The notes: generated by a model not told the origin, from the letters alone. A DNA stretch of 64,000 bases from Massilia sp. ZL223 (GCF_018119395.1 NZ_JAGPWD010000021.1:1-64000), one strand, 5' to 3'. Shown: positions 25,629 to 39,103, counted from the first letter of the stretch. A program made the numbers and translations.

Positions 25629-26183
25629 ATGGCGCTGCTGAGCGCGTTCCAGGCCTGGCCGCATGCCGACCTGCTGCTCTACCTCGCTCCTTCGGCGGCG
25701 CTGGCCTTCCTGTTCTGGATCGGCTCCAGCGCCCATCCCTTCTTCTTCGTGTTCACGGCCGCCGGCACCCTGTGCCACGAGCTGGCGCACTTCTCGGTGG
25801 GCCTGCTGACCAATGCCGAGCCGATCGGCCTGAGCGTGGTGCCGCGCCGCATTCCGCGTCCCGGCAAGGGACACAACTGGGAACTGGGTTCGGTCACCTT
25901 CGCCAACCTGCGCTGGTATAACGCGGCGCCGGCGGCGCTGGCGCCCTTGCTGGTGCTGCTGCTGCCTTTCCTGGTGGGCTGGTGGCGCACCCGGGGACAG
26001 TGGGCCTTTGAACCCCTCGACCTCGCCCTCATGTTCGTCCTGGCGCCGCAGTTCTTGTCGTTCTGGCCATCGCCGGTCGACTGGCGCCTGGCGAGCCGCT
26101 CCTGGCCTTATGTGCCGCTGCTGGCGCTGGGCCTGGGTTTCTACATTTACCATGGCCAGCTGCTCCAGCTTATCAAAGGCTAA
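25629..26183 (+). CDS. M50-like integral membrane metalloprotease
   Basis: The 184-aa protein has about four transmembrane helices and a zinc motif HELAH within the second (CHELAHFSVG), as in S2P/SpoIVFB-type intramembrane proteases. A second-ligand motif is not obvious, so activity is uncertain. It starts 19 bp after tdk; a TTG at 25623 is an alternative start. Confidence 0.62.
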   Translation: MALLSAFQAWPHADLLLYLAPSAALAFLFWIGSSAHPFFFVFTAAGTLCHELAHFSVGLLTNAEPIGLSVVPRRIPRPGKGHNWELGSVTFANLRWYNAAPAALAPLLVLLLPFLVGWWRTRGQWAFEPLDLALMFVLAPQFLSFWPSPVDWRLASRSWPYVPLLALGLGFYIYHGQLLQLIKG

Positions 26184-26353
26184 CGCATGGCTTATGCCAG
26201 CCTTAAGTTTGCACTACCGAAACGTACAATCCCGCTCTGCTTGCCAGTTCCTTCCTGTAGAATGGGCCGCAAGCGCGGTTTGACCGGTCCATGCCTGCAA
26301 GTGTCGCTGGGCCGCACCGCCACCGCAACAGTATCCGTTCGGAGAACCGAAGA

Positions 26354-28624
26354 ATGAAGAAGCACGTGTTCATCGCCGCCCTGGCATTCGCCATGTCCGC
26401 CCATGTGGTGACCGCACAGCCCGAAAGGGACAAGGCCGTCGCCACCATCGCGCCGTCCACTCCCGCCTCCCAGATGAAGCCGATCGCGGCCCAGACCCAG
26501 GCCGCGCTGTGGGCCTCGCGCGTGCTGGGGCGCTACCACTACAAGGCGGTGCCACTGGACGATGCGATGTCGAGCAAGATCTTCGACAACTACTTCGAAT
26601 CCCTCGACAGCGAGAAGTTGTACTTCGTGCAAGGCGACGTCGACCAGTTCGCGCCGATGCGCACCAAGCTCGACGACGCCATCAACAGCGAGAACCTTAC
26701 CGTTCCGTTCACGATCTACAACCTCTACCAGCAGCGCTTCACCGAGCGCATGACGTATGCACGTGAACTGCTGAAGACCAGGTTCGACTTCACTGCCGAT
26801 GAGTCCCTGCAGCTCGACCGCGAGAAATCGCCCTGGGCCAAGTCCGAGGACGAGATCCGCGACCTGTGGCGCAAGCGCGTCAAGAACGACTGGCTGCGCC
26901 TGAAGCTGGCCGGCAAGGAAGACAAGGCGATCCGCGAGACCCTGGACAAGCGCTACGAGAACTACATCAGCCGCATCAAGAAGCTGAACAACGAAGACGT
27001 GTTCCAGATGTTCATGAACGCGTACGCGACCGCGATCGAGCCGCACACCAATTACCTGGGCCCGCGCTCGGCCGACAACTTCGACATCTCGATGCGCCTG
27101 TCGCTGGAAGGCATCGGCGCCGTGCTGCAGTCGCGCGACGAATACACCATCATCCGCGAGATCGTGCCGGGCAGCCCGGCCGACAAGTCGGGCAAGCTGA
27201 AGGTCGGCGACCGCATCGTCGGCGTGGCCCAGGGCAACGGTCCCTTCACCGACGTGCTGGGCTGGCGCCTGGACGACGTGGTGGCGCTGGTGCGCGGCGA
27301 GAAAGGCTCGACCGTCCGCCTGGACGTGATCCCGGGCGACGGCGGCCAGGACGCCAAGCACGTGGCCGTGTCGATGGTGCGCAAGAAGATCAGTATGGAA
27401 GAGCAGGCCGCCAAGAAGTCGATCATCAAGGTCAAGGAAAACGGCGTGGAGCGCCGCATCGGCGTGATTTCGCTGCCGACCTTCTACCTGGACTTCGAGG
27501 CGCGCCGCAAGGGCGACAAGGACTTCCGCAGCGCGACCCGCGACGTGGCCCGCATCCTTGGCGAGCTCAAGAAGGATAAGGTGGACAACGTCCTGATCGA
27601 CCTGCGCAACAACGGTGGTGGTTCGCTGATCGAGGCGATCGAGCTGACCGGCCTGTTCATCGACAAGGGCCCGGTGGTCATGCAGCGCACCGCCGAAGGG
27701 CGGGTCGAGGTCGAGGCGGACACCACGCCGGGCCTGGCCTGGGATGGTCCGATGGGCGTCCTGATCAACCGCGGTTCGGCCTCGGCGTCCGAGATCTTCG
27801 CCGCGGCGATCCAGGACTACGGCCGCGGCCTGGTGATCGGCGAGCCGAGCTTCGGCAAGGGCACCGTGCAGACCCTGATCGACCTGGACCGCTTCTCGCA
27901 GAGCGAGAAAGTGCGCTACGGCGAACTCAAGATGACCATCGCGCAGTTCTTCCGCATCAATGGCGGCACCACCCAGCTGCGCGGCGTGACGCCGGACATC
28001 AAGCTGCCGGTGCTGTCGGACCTGGAGAACTTCGGCGAGTCCTCGTATGACAATGCGCTGCCGTGGGTGGCGATCAAGCCGGCGACCTACCTGCCGGCGG
28101 GCGACCTGAAGGAATTGATTGCGCCGCTGCAGAAACGTCACGAGGCGCGTATCGCCAAGGACAAGGAGTTCCAGTTCCTGCAGGAAGACATCGCCGAGGT
28201 GCTGAAGCTGCGCAAGGAGAACGCGATCTCGCTGAACGAAGCCGTGCGCCGCAAGGAGCGCGACGCCCAGGACGCCCGCGCCAAGCTGCGTGAAGCCCGC
28301 CTGGCAGGCGCCTCCGGCACCGCCGAGGACGAGCCGGCCCGTGCGCCGGGCGGCAAGGAAGCCCGCGCCAAGGTGCCGGAACCAACCAAGCCGGCCAAGT
28401 CGGTGGTGGCCCTGCGCGGTTCGCCGCGCCAGGACGACGGCCTGCAGGCCGACGAGCGCAACCTCCAGGCCGAGCTGGCAGCCGAGAAGGCCGCCAAGGA
28501 CGCCAAGGACGTGCTGCTCCAGGAAGCGGCGAACATCCTGGCCGACGAGGTAGGCATGCTCAAGACCGATACCCGCATGGCCTCCCGCGCCATGCCGTAT
28601 ATGGCATCGACCCGGGGTAACTGA
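26354..28624 (+). CDS. prc: Tail-specific periplasmic protease Prc (S41)
   Basis: The 756-aa protein has a signal peptide (MKKHVFIAALAFAMSAHVVTAQ), an N-terminal substrate-grip domain, a PDZ domain (about 235-330) and the S41 core. The catalytic pair is the serine in the GSASASE motif (475-480) and K502 in SFGKGT. It degrades proteins by their C-terminal tails and tunes peptidoglycan hydrolases and Rseal-type signalling in relatives. Compared with E. coli Prc (682 aa) it has a longer charged C-terminal tail (about 610-756) rich in Lys, Glu and Ala, likely coiled coil. GGAGAA precedes the ATG. Confidence 0.93.
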   Translation: MKKHVFIAALAFAMSAHVVTAQPERDKAVATIAPSTPASQMKPIAAQTQAALWASRVLGRYHYKAVPLDDAMSSKIFDNYFESLDSEKLYFVQGDVDQFAPMRTKLDDAINSENLTVPFTIYNLYQQRFTERMTYARELLKTRFDFTADESLQLDREKSPWAKSEDEIRDLWRKRVKNDWLRLKLAGKEDKAIRETLDKRYENYISRIKKLNNEDVFQMFMNAYATAIEPHTNYLGPRSADNFDISMRLSLEGIGAVLQSRDEYTIIREIVPGSPADKSGKLKVGDRIVGVAQGNGPFTDVLGWRLDDVVALVRGEKGSTVRLDVIPGDGGQDAKHVAVSMVRKKISMEEQAAKKSIIKVKENGVERRIGVISLPTFYLDFEARRKGDKDFRSATRDVARILGELKKDKVDNVLIDLRNNGGGSLIEAIELTGLFIDKGPVVMQRTAEGRVEVEADTTPGLAWDGPMGVLINRGSASASEIFAAAIQDYGRGLVIGEPSFGKGTVQTLIDLDRFSQSEKVRYGELKMTIAQFFRINGGTTQLRGVTPDIKLPVLSDLENFGESSYDNALPWVAIKPATYLPAGDLKELIAPLQKRHEARIAKDKEFQFLQEDIAEVLKLRKENAISLNEAVRRKERDAQDARAKLREARLAGASGTAEDEPARAPGGKEARAKVPEPTKPAKSVVALRGSPRQDDGLQADERNLQAELAAEKAAKDAKDVLLQEAANILADEVGMLKTDTRMASRAMPYMASTRGN

Positions 28625-28628
28625 CCCC

Positions 28629-28647
28629 GACCCGGCTTGGCCGGGTC
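28629..28647 (+). repeat. Short perfect hairpin just after prc
   Basis: GACCCGGC-TTG-GCCGGGTC starts 5 bp beyond the prc stop codon. It lacks a T-run and may stabilise the 3' end ahead of the true terminator at 28677. Confidence 0.5.
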
Positions 28648-28676
28648 TGAATCCCCGGGTCGCCCGGCCTGCTGAA

Positions 28677-28708
28677 ACGGCCGCATTCGAAAGGGTGCGG
28701 CCGTTTTT
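28677..28708 (+). terminator. Rho-independent terminator of prc
   Basis: A 9-bp stem (ACGGCCGCA / TGCGGCCGT) followed by TTTTTC. Confidence 0.85.
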
Positions 28709-29135
28709 CTTTGCGTGGCGATCGCGATGACCGGCCGAATTCACACGCGATCTTTGTCAATAATAATTACACAATGAAACAATTCGTTGGATGTGGTCGG
28801 TCTGATAATTTCAGATAGTCATTGGTATGTTAAACACCCAACAGACGAGTCGGTACCTATCGGTTAAAGAACGTGTGTAATCAATAGGGCTACTTGCTCG
28901 AAATTAATATACTTTTGGAAGGCGGGGACGAAAAAAACGCGCTTACCGAATTGAAATGTTCGCCTAGTACAGCCATTCCCCTACCGCGATTTCCATATGA
29001 TGAGTCTGCTACAACTCAACAATAAACAACAGCGCACAATTTAACACTTGTAAAGATTGATAATTTTCCAGTTATGTTACGATAACTTTGAAGTTGCAAT
29101 AAGAATAACCGCTCAACCTCAAAGGAGTTATTATC
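28709..29135 (+). promoter_or_regulatory. AT-rich leader/promoter region of a PEP-CTERM gene
   Basis: About 400 bp stand out as AT-rich in a GC-rich window, with many TAAT, ATTAAT and TTGATAA motifs. No open frame with a ribosome site was found. It ends with AAAGGAG before the ATG at 29136. Such AT-rich leaders often bind silencers of the H-NS/MvaT type. No single promoter pair is convincing; TTGTAA at 29048 with TATGTT at 29073 has a long 19-bp spacer. Confidence 0.55.
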
Positions 29136-29747
29136 ATGGCAATTCGCCGCCTTGTACTAGCAGCGCTGCTCGTCAGCGCTGGTATGGCCCAAGCAGCAGT
29201 CGTTCCGGCCGCCGCATCCTCCAATTTCCTGACTAACTGGACCAACGGCAACGGCACCGACGTGATCGCATCCGGCGCACTGTCGGACAATGTGACGCTG
29301 ATTGGTGGTATCTCCCACGGCGCCAGCGCCAGCCTGGAAGACGTCCTGTTCGGCAAGGTGAGCGCCCAGCAGGCCAGCAGCAGCGGCACGCAACTGAAGT
29401 ACGCCTCGGGCGTCCAGGGTAACTACCTGCTGGGCACCGACAACGGCGCACTGGCCGCACGTCTGGGCAACAGCAAGTCGGTCGTGAACACCAACGACGG
29501 CGTGACCGTCCTGGACGGCGTGACCAAGCCGGGCCTGGGCAATGGCAGCGATTTCACCCCGGCACTGGACGACATCCCTGGCAAAGGCGTGGGTCTCGAC
29601 CAGAACGTGGGTGTCGACGTGGGCGTGGGTGTCGACCAGGGCGAAGGCAATGCCCAGCCGGCCGAGGTGCCTGAGCCGTCGAGCGTCGCCCTGATGCTGG
29701 CAGGCCTGGTCGGCGCCGGCTCGCTGGCCCGCCGCCGCAAGCAGTAA
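29136..29747 (+). CDS. PEP-CTERM sorting domain protein, Gly/Asp-rich
   Basis: The 203-aa exported protein has a signal peptide (MAIRRLVLAALLVSAGMAQA), an Asn/Gly/Ser-rich body and a VGVDVGVGVDQGEGN repeat near residue 160. The C-terminal signal is VPEPSSVALMLAGL followed by RRRKQ. It is likely exported and processed by an exosortase not in this window. An AAAGGAG ribosome site and a long AT-rich leader precede it. Its terminator at 29764 has been invaded by a small insertion element. Confidence 0.88.
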   Translation: MAIRRLVLAALLVSAGMAQAAVVPAAASSNFLTNWTNGNGTDVIASGALSDNVTLIGGISHGASASLEDVLFGKVSAQQASSSGTQLKYASGVQGNYLLGTDNGALAARLGNSKSVVNTNDGVTVLDGVTKPGLGNGSDFTPALDDIPGKGVGLDQNVGVDVGVGVDQGEGNAQPAEVPEPSSVALMLAGLVGAGSLARRRKQ

Positions 29748-29763
29748 TTCCTGGGTAAGCGTG

Positions 29764-29793
29764 AGCGCAGCCTGCGGGCTGCGCTTTTTTTTT
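29764..29793 (+). terminator. Terminator of the PEP-CTERM gene, T-tract used as insertion target
   Basis: Stem AGCGCAGCC / GGCTGCGCT with loop TGCG, followed by nine T. The last eight T are duplicated at 30245-30252 on the other side of the inserted element, so the terminator kept its T-run. Confidence 0.85.
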
Positions 29794-30244
29794 GGCGCTG
29801 TCACCGTTGAGTGTTGAATCTTCCTTAACTGCTGAGGTCTAACGAGGATCCATATCTCGGCGGAGGAAGCGATGAAGGCCTCCACATTCAAGAAGCTGTT
29901 GGAACAGGTCGCAGTCCTAAGCAAGCGTCAACGCGAGCAGCTGCTTCAGGTGCTGCGTTCGACGGTTGGGCTGGACCGCTATTTTGCGCGTGAATCCGGC
30001 ATCTCTCACCAGGCCGTCAACCTGCGCGCCGGCGAGCGTGTGCGCGGGGCAGTCCATGTCCAGAACGTCAACGCCTACCATCGCCGCTGCCGGAAATGGC
30101 TCGCCCGCTTCCATGGCGTAGCCACTCGCTACCTTCCCAACTATCTCGGATGGCGCTGGGCGCTGGATGGAAATCGCTTGGATTCGCCTGACACTCTCCT
30201 GCGAGCCGCGATTGGCATCTTCAACACTCAACGGTGACAGCGCC
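29794..30244 (+). mobile_element. 451-bp non-autonomous IS1595-family element (MITE/mic-like)
   Basis: Perfect 25-bp terminal inverted repeats lie at 29794-29818 (starting GGCGCTGTCACCGTTGAG) and 30220-30244. Eight T on each side (29786-29793 and 30245-30252) form the 8-bp target duplication typical of IS1595. Inside is a 121-codon frame joining the start and end of a transposase, with the catalytic core removed. It therefore cannot move on its own and would need a transposase supplied elsewhere. Confidence 0.88.
29872..30237 (+). pseudogene. Internally deleted IS1595-family transposase, in-frame remnant
   Basis: The 121-aa frame begins with a typical IS1595 N terminus ([20 protein letters not shown]). 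After about 45 residues it passes to the C-terminal transposase region with [12 protein letters not shown] and [17 protein letters not shown]. The zinc-ribbon and first two catalytic acidic residues of a usual ~300-aa transposase are missing, so roughly 180-200 residues were lost without breaking the frame. A GGAGGAAGCG ribosome site is kept, and the stop lies inside the right terminal repeat. The fusion peptide may still bind element ends; this is speculation. Confidence 0.8.
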
Positions 30245-30298
30245 TTTTTTTTCGCTTGTCGTGCGCGGGTATTTCGCTGCGTGTCTAGCGCCGCCCAC

Positions 30299-30326
30299 TT
30301 GGCGGCAATCTTGATTCATGTACAAT
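30299..30326 (+). promoter_or_regulatory. Promoter of the ACAD-ACAD-MaoC-MaoC operon
   Basis: TTGGCG at 30299-30304 and TACAAT at 30321-30326 with a 16-bp spacer, 49 bp before the ATG at 30375. Confidence 0.55.
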
Positions 30327-30374
30327 CCTTGTGAACGATCGTGCTTTTTCGGGCGACAATAACAAGGAGACGAC

Positions 30375-31565
30375 ATGGATCTGCATTACACGGACGAGGA
30401 CCTGGCCTTTCGCGACCAGGTTCGCGCCTTCCTCGATTCCCATTTGCCGCAGGACTTGCAGGAAAAGGTGCGCCAGCACCGGCGCCTGAACAAGGACGAC
30501 TACGTCCGCTGGCACAAGATCCTCGCCGCCCAGGGCTGGGTGGCGCCGGGCTGGCCGAAGCAATACGGCGGCCCCGGCTGGACCCCGGTGCAGCGCCACC
30601 TGTTCGAGGAAGAATGCGCGCTGGCGGGCACGCCGCCCATCCTGCCTTTCGGCGTCAACATGGTCGCTCCCGTGATCATGGCCTTCGGCAACCAGGCCCA
30701 GAAAGATCACTACCTGCCGCGCATCCTGTCCTGCCAGGACTGGTGGTGCCAGGGTTATTCGGAGCCCGGCGCCGGTTCCGACCTGGCCTCGCTCAAGACC
30801 ACGGCCGTGCGCGACGGCGACCACTACATCGTCAACGGCCAGAAGACCTGGACCACCCTGGCCCAGCATGCCGACATGATCTTCTGCCTGGTCCGCACCG
30901 ATCCCGGCGTGCGCAAGCAGGAAGGCATTTCCTTCCTGCTGATCGACATGCATGCGCCCGGGGTCACGGTGCGCCCCATTATCATGCTCGACGAAGACCA
31001 CGAAGTGAACGAGGTGTTCTTCGACAACGTGCGCGTGCCCGTGGCCAACCTGGTGGGCCAGGAAAATCGCGGCTGGACCTATGCCAAATACCTGCTGGGC
31101 CATGAGCGCACCGGCATCGCGGCGGTCGGCCGTTCCAAGCGCGAACTGGCCTTCGTCAAGCGCCTGGCGGCGCGCGAGCAGAAGAACGGCCGCCCGCTGA
31201 TCGAGGATCCGCTGTTCGCCGCCAAGGTGGCCGGCGTCGAGATCGAGCTGATGGCGCTGGAAATCACGGTGCTGCGCGTGCTGGCGCGCGCCGACCAGGC
31301 GCCCGGGCCGGAGGCCTCGGTGCTGAAGGTGACGGGCACCGACATCCAGCAGGCCCTGACGGAGCTGATGCTGGAGGCGGCGGGCCCGATGGCCCTGCCT
31401 TTCGACCCGGCCTACCTCGAAGGCGAACGCGCGCACAGCATCGCCGGCGACGACGAGGCGGCGCCGCTCGCGCCTTACTACTTCAATTACCGCAAGACCT
31501 CGATCTACGGCGGCTCGAACGAAATCCAACGCAACATCATCACCCAGATGATCCTGGGGCTGTAA
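30375..31565 (+). CDS. Acyl-CoA dehydrogenase, subunit-like (first of a pair)
   Basis: The 396-aa flavoprotein-type enzyme has the ACAD signatures GYSEPGAGSDLA and QKTWTTLAQHADM and a C-terminal YGGSNEIQRN. The place often held by the catalytic glutamate of short/medium-chain enzymes (YEG) is Gly here. The RxxFGxPI FAD-contact motif is also degenerate. The adjacent ACAD gene keeps that motif, which suggests the two form a heteromeric dehydrogenase, as with paired bacterial ACADs such as ChsE. An AAGGAG ribosome site and a promoter at 30299 precede it. Confidence 0.85.
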   Translation: MDLHYTDEDLAFRDQVRAFLDSHLPQDLQEKVRQHRRLNKDDYVRWHKILAAQGWVAPGWPKQYGGPGWTPVQRHLFEEECALAGTPPILPFGVNMVAPVIMAFGNQAQKDHYLPRILSCQDWWCQGYSEPGAGSDLASLKTTAVRDGDHYIVNGQKTWTTLAQHADMIFCLVRTDPGVRKQEGISFLLIDMHAPGVTVRPIIMLDEDHEVNEVFFDNVRVPVANLVGQENRGWTYAKYLLGHERTGIAAVGRSKRELAFVKRLAAREQKNGRPLIEDPLFAAKVAGVEIELMALEITVLRVLARADQAPGPEASVLKVTGTDIQQALTELMLEAAGPMALPFDPAYLEGERAHSIAGDDEAAPLAPYYFNYRKTSIYGGSNEIQRNIITQMILGL

Positions 31566-31575
31566 GGGGACCACG

Positions 31576-32718
31576 ATGAACTTCGACTTCAAAGAAGAAC
31601 AGCTCCAGTTCGCGGATGCGCTCAGGCGCTGGGTGGGACGCGGCTACGACTTCGAGAAACGCCGCGCGATCGTCCGTTCGGACAGCGGCATCGACGACCG
31701 CGCCTGGGCCACCCTGGCCGAACTCGGGATGACGGCGCTGCCGGTGGCCGAGGAACACGGCGGTTTCGGCGGCTCCGCGGTCGACATGTTCGTGGTGATG
31801 CAGGAGCTGGGCCGCGGCCTGGTGGTTGAGCCCTACCTGGCCACCATGCTGGGCGCCGAATTCCTGCGCCTGGGAGGCGGCCACGGCGAGCTGCTGGCCC
31901 AGGTCGCGGGCGGCGAGCTGAAACTGGCCTGCGCGCTGGGCGAGCGCCAGTCGCGCCACGAGCTGAACGACATCGCGACCCGCGCCGAGGCGCATGACGC
32001 CGGCTGGCGCCTGGAGGGTGAAAAGAAGGCGGTCCTGCACGGCGCCGCCGCAGGTGTGCTGATCGTGTCCGCTAGGACCGGCGGCGGCCAGCGCGATGCG
32101 CAAGGCATCAGCCTGTTCGCCCTGCCTGCGGATACGCCCGGCATCACGGTGACCGGCTACCGCACCCTGGACGGCATGCGCGCCGCCGATGTGCGCCTGG
32201 AGGGCGTCCTGGCGCCACAGGCAAGCCTGATCGGCAAGGCGGGCGAGGGCGCCGCGATCCTGGAGGCGGCCGCCGACTATGGCGCCGGCCTGCTGTGCGC
32301 CGAGGCGCTGGGCGCGATGCAGGCGCTGTTCGACGCCACCCTCGATTACCTCAAGACGCGCCAGCAGTTCGGTGTCCCGATCGGCAAGTTCCAGGGCCTG
32401 CAGCACCGCATGGCCGACATGTACATCCACCTCGAGCAGGCGCGGTCGATGGCGCTGCTGGCCGCGGTGCGCCTGGCCGAAGGCGCGGACGACGAGCGGC
32501 GCCGCGTCGTGTCGGCGGCCAAGTACCGCGTGGGCCAGGCGGCGCGCTTCATCGGGCAGCAGGCGATCCAGCTGCATGGCGGCATGGGCGTGACCGACGA
32601 ACTGCCGGCCTCGCACTACTTCAAGCGCCTGTCGATGATCGAACTGACCCTGGGCGACAGCGACCACCACCTGGCGCGCTTCGCGTCCCTGCCTGGCTTC
32701 GCCCGGGAGGCGGCATGA
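31576..32718 (+). CDS. Acyl-CoA dehydrogenase (second of a pair)
   Basis: The 380-aa enzyme has the ACAD fold with a well-kept TRQQFGVPIGKFQ motif at about 259-270, which contacts FAD across the dimer. It also has a C-terminal QLHGGMGVTDE. The N-terminal half is more diverged, with no clear SEPxAGSD substrate motif. It starts 10 bp after the first ACAD and overlaps the MaoC gene by ATGA. Complementary motif loss in the two subunits supports a heterotetramer; this is inference. Confidence 0.83.
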   Translation: MNFDFKEEQLQFADALRRWVGRGYDFEKRRAIVRSDSGIDDRAWATLAELGMTALPVAEEHGGFGGSAVDMFVVMQELGRGLVVEPYLATMLGAEFLRLGGGHGELLAQVAGGELKLACALGERQSRHELNDIATRAEAHDAGWRLEGEKKAVLHGAAAGVLIVSARTGGGQRDAQGISLFALPADTPGITVTGYRTLDGMRAADVRLEGVLAPQASLIGKAGEGAAILEAAADYGAGLLCAEALGAMQALFDATLDYLKTRQQFGVPIGKFQGLQHRMADMYIHLEQARSMALLAAVRLAEGADDERRRVVSAAKYRVGQAARFIGQQAIQLHGGMGVTDELPASHYFKRLSMIELTLGDSDHHLARFASLPGFAREAA

Positions 32719-33194
32719 GCAAGGTAGAAAAGACGCAATGGTATTTCGAGGATTTTTATCCCGGCCAGGAGATCGACCTGGGCGAACGGCTCGTGACCGA
32801 GGAGGAGATCGTGGCCTTCGCGCGCGACTTCGATCCCCAGCCCTTCCACGTCGACCATGAGGCGGGCGCCGCCTCGATCTACGGCACGGTGATCGCCAGC
32901 GGCTGGCACACCTGCGCCATGATGATGCGCATGGTGGTCGATGGCCTGATGTGCGCCGCCTCGAGCATGGGTTCCCCCGGCCTGGAAAAGGTGCGCTGGA
33001 TCCGGCCGCTGCGTCCCGGCGACACCCTGCGGGTGCGCTACCTGACGCAGGAGGTGAAGGGCTCGAACTCCAAGCCGGACCGCGGCGTGGTGTGGTCCAA
33101 GTGGATCGCGACCAACCAGCACGGCGAGGAAGTCTGCACCGTCGAGGGCATGGGCATGTTCGGCCGCCGTCCGAAGGAGGGCGCCGATGCCTAG
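32715..33194 (+). CDS. MaoC-type enoyl-CoA hydratase
   Basis: The 159-aa single hot-dog-fold protein has the hydratase-2 catalytic pattern FDPQPFHVDHEAG (Asp and His). It would hydrate 2-enoyl-CoA formed by the upstream dehydrogenases. Its ATG overlaps the ACAD stop, and its end overlaps the next MaoC gene by 8 bp. Confidence 0.85.
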   Translation: MSKVEKTQWYFEDFYPGQEIDLGERLVTEEEIVAFARDFDPQPFHVDHEAGAASIYGTVIASGWHTCAMMMRMVVDGLMCAASSMGSPGLEKVRWIRPLRPGDTLRVRYLTQEVKGSNSKPDRGVVWSKWIATNQHGEEVCTVEGMGMFGRRPKEGADA

Positions 33195-33648
33195 GGTGCT
33201 GCGCTTCGAAGAACTGCCCGGCCTGGCGGGCCGGGAAGTCGCGCTCTCCGACTGGTTCGCGGTCGGCCAGGAGCGCGTCGACGCCTTCGCCGAGGCCACC
33301 GGCGACCGCCAGTGGATCCACGTGGACCCGGAACGCTGCCGGCGCGAATCGCCTTTCGGCGGGCCGGTGGCGCACGGTTTCCTGAGCCTGTCGCTGCTGC
33401 CGGCCATGCTGGACAGCGCGCTGCGCATCGAGGGCCTGCGCATGGGTCTCAACTATGGCCTGAACAAGGTGCGCTTTCCGGCGCCGCTGCCGGTCGGCAG
33501 CCGGGTGCGGGCGCGCTGGACATTGGCGGCGGCCGAACCGGTCGCCGGCGGCCTGCAGCTGACCTGGGAGGCACTGGTCGAACGCGATGGCGCCGAAGAC
33601 GGGCGGCCGGTGTGCGCCGCCGAATTCCTGGTGCGCTGTTACGGCTGA
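33187..33648 (+). CDS. MaoC-type dehydratase, second paralogue
   Basis: The 153-aa protein has the pattern ATGDRQWIHVDPERC and PVAHGFLSLSLLP of MaoC/NodN dehydratases, with the catalytic Asp and His present. It overlaps the previous gene by 8 bp, and its last 10 bp overlap the convergent response-regulator gene. Both MaoC paralogues keep catalytic residues, so they may act on different chain forms or as a heterodimer. Confidence 0.83.
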   Translation: MPRVLRFEELPGLAGREVALSDWFAVGQERVDAFAEATGDRQWIHVDPERCRRESPFGGPVAHGFLSLSLLPAMLDSALRIEGLRMGLNYGLNKVRFPAPLPVGSRVRARWTLAAAEPVAGGLQLTWEALVERDGAEDGRPVCAAEFLVRCYG

Positions 33649-34576
33649 AGCGGCTGGAGCTCCTGGACCGCGATCCGGTACTGGTTGCGGCCGTCGGCCT
33701 TGGCTTCGTAGAGCTGGGTGTCGGCTGCGGCGACCAGGGCTGCCGCGGCCTGGTCTTCGCCCGGCACCTGGGTGGCCAGCCCCATGCTGACCGTCAGGCG
33801 CGAGGCGGTGGGCGAGGCGGCGTGCGGCAGGTTGAGCTGGGCCAGTTCTTGCTGCAGGCGGCGGGCCACGCATTCGGCGCCGGCGGCGTCCAGCTGGGGC
33901 AGCAGGATCGCGAATTCCTCGCCGCCGTAGCGGGCCACCAGGTCGTGGGTGCGGCCCGCGGCCCGGCGCAGGCCGGCCGCCACCTGCACCAGTCCCGCAT
34001 CGCCGGCCTGGTGGCCGTAATGGTCGTTGTACATCTTGAAATGGTCGACATCGACCAGGATCAGCGACACCGGCAAGCCGGCGCGCGCGCAGCGCCGCCA
34101 TTCGGCTTCCAGGCGCTCGTCGAAGGCGCGCCGGTTCGCCACGCCGGTGAGCGGGTCGGTCAGGGTCAGGGCGCGCAGGGCGTCGGCCTGGCGCTTGACG
34201 GTGAGCTGGGTGCGCACCCTGGCGCGCACCACCGCGGCGTTGACCGGCTTGGTGATGAAGTCCGCCGCGCCGGCCTCCAGCGCGCGCGTCTCGTCCTCGG
34301 GGCTGGTCAGCGCGGTCACGAACATGACCGGGATGTCGCTGGTTTCCGGCGCCGCGCGCAGCGCCGCGCACACGGCGTAGCCGTCCATGTCGGGCATCAC
34401 GGCGTCGAGCAGGATCAGGTCCGGATGCTGGGTGCGCGCCAGTTCCAGGGCGCGCTGGCCGTCCAGGGCGAACAGCACTTCCTGCTCGTCCTGCAGGGCG
34501 CCGTGCAGGATCTGGATATTTTCCATGGCGTCGTCGACCACCAGGATGCGCCCGTTGAGGGCCATTTCGGTCCAGC

Positions 34577-34580
<4 letters not shown>
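33639..34580 (-). CDS. Response regulator-diguanylate cyclase (REC-GGDEF)
   Basis: The 313-aa protein has an N-terminal receiver domain (ILVVDD, phosphoacceptor Asp in LILLDAVMPDMDG, lysine in ITKPVN) and a C-terminal GGDEF domain with RYGGEEF. An RxxD inhibitory site (RTHD) sits five residues before GGEEF. It should make c-di-GMP when phosphorylated, as in WspR and PleD. Its ATG overlaps the stop of the hybrid histidine kinase, so that kinase is the likely phosphodonor. The gene end overlaps the convergent MaoC gene by 10 bp. Confidence 0.92.
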
Positions 34581-39103
<4,523 letters not shown>

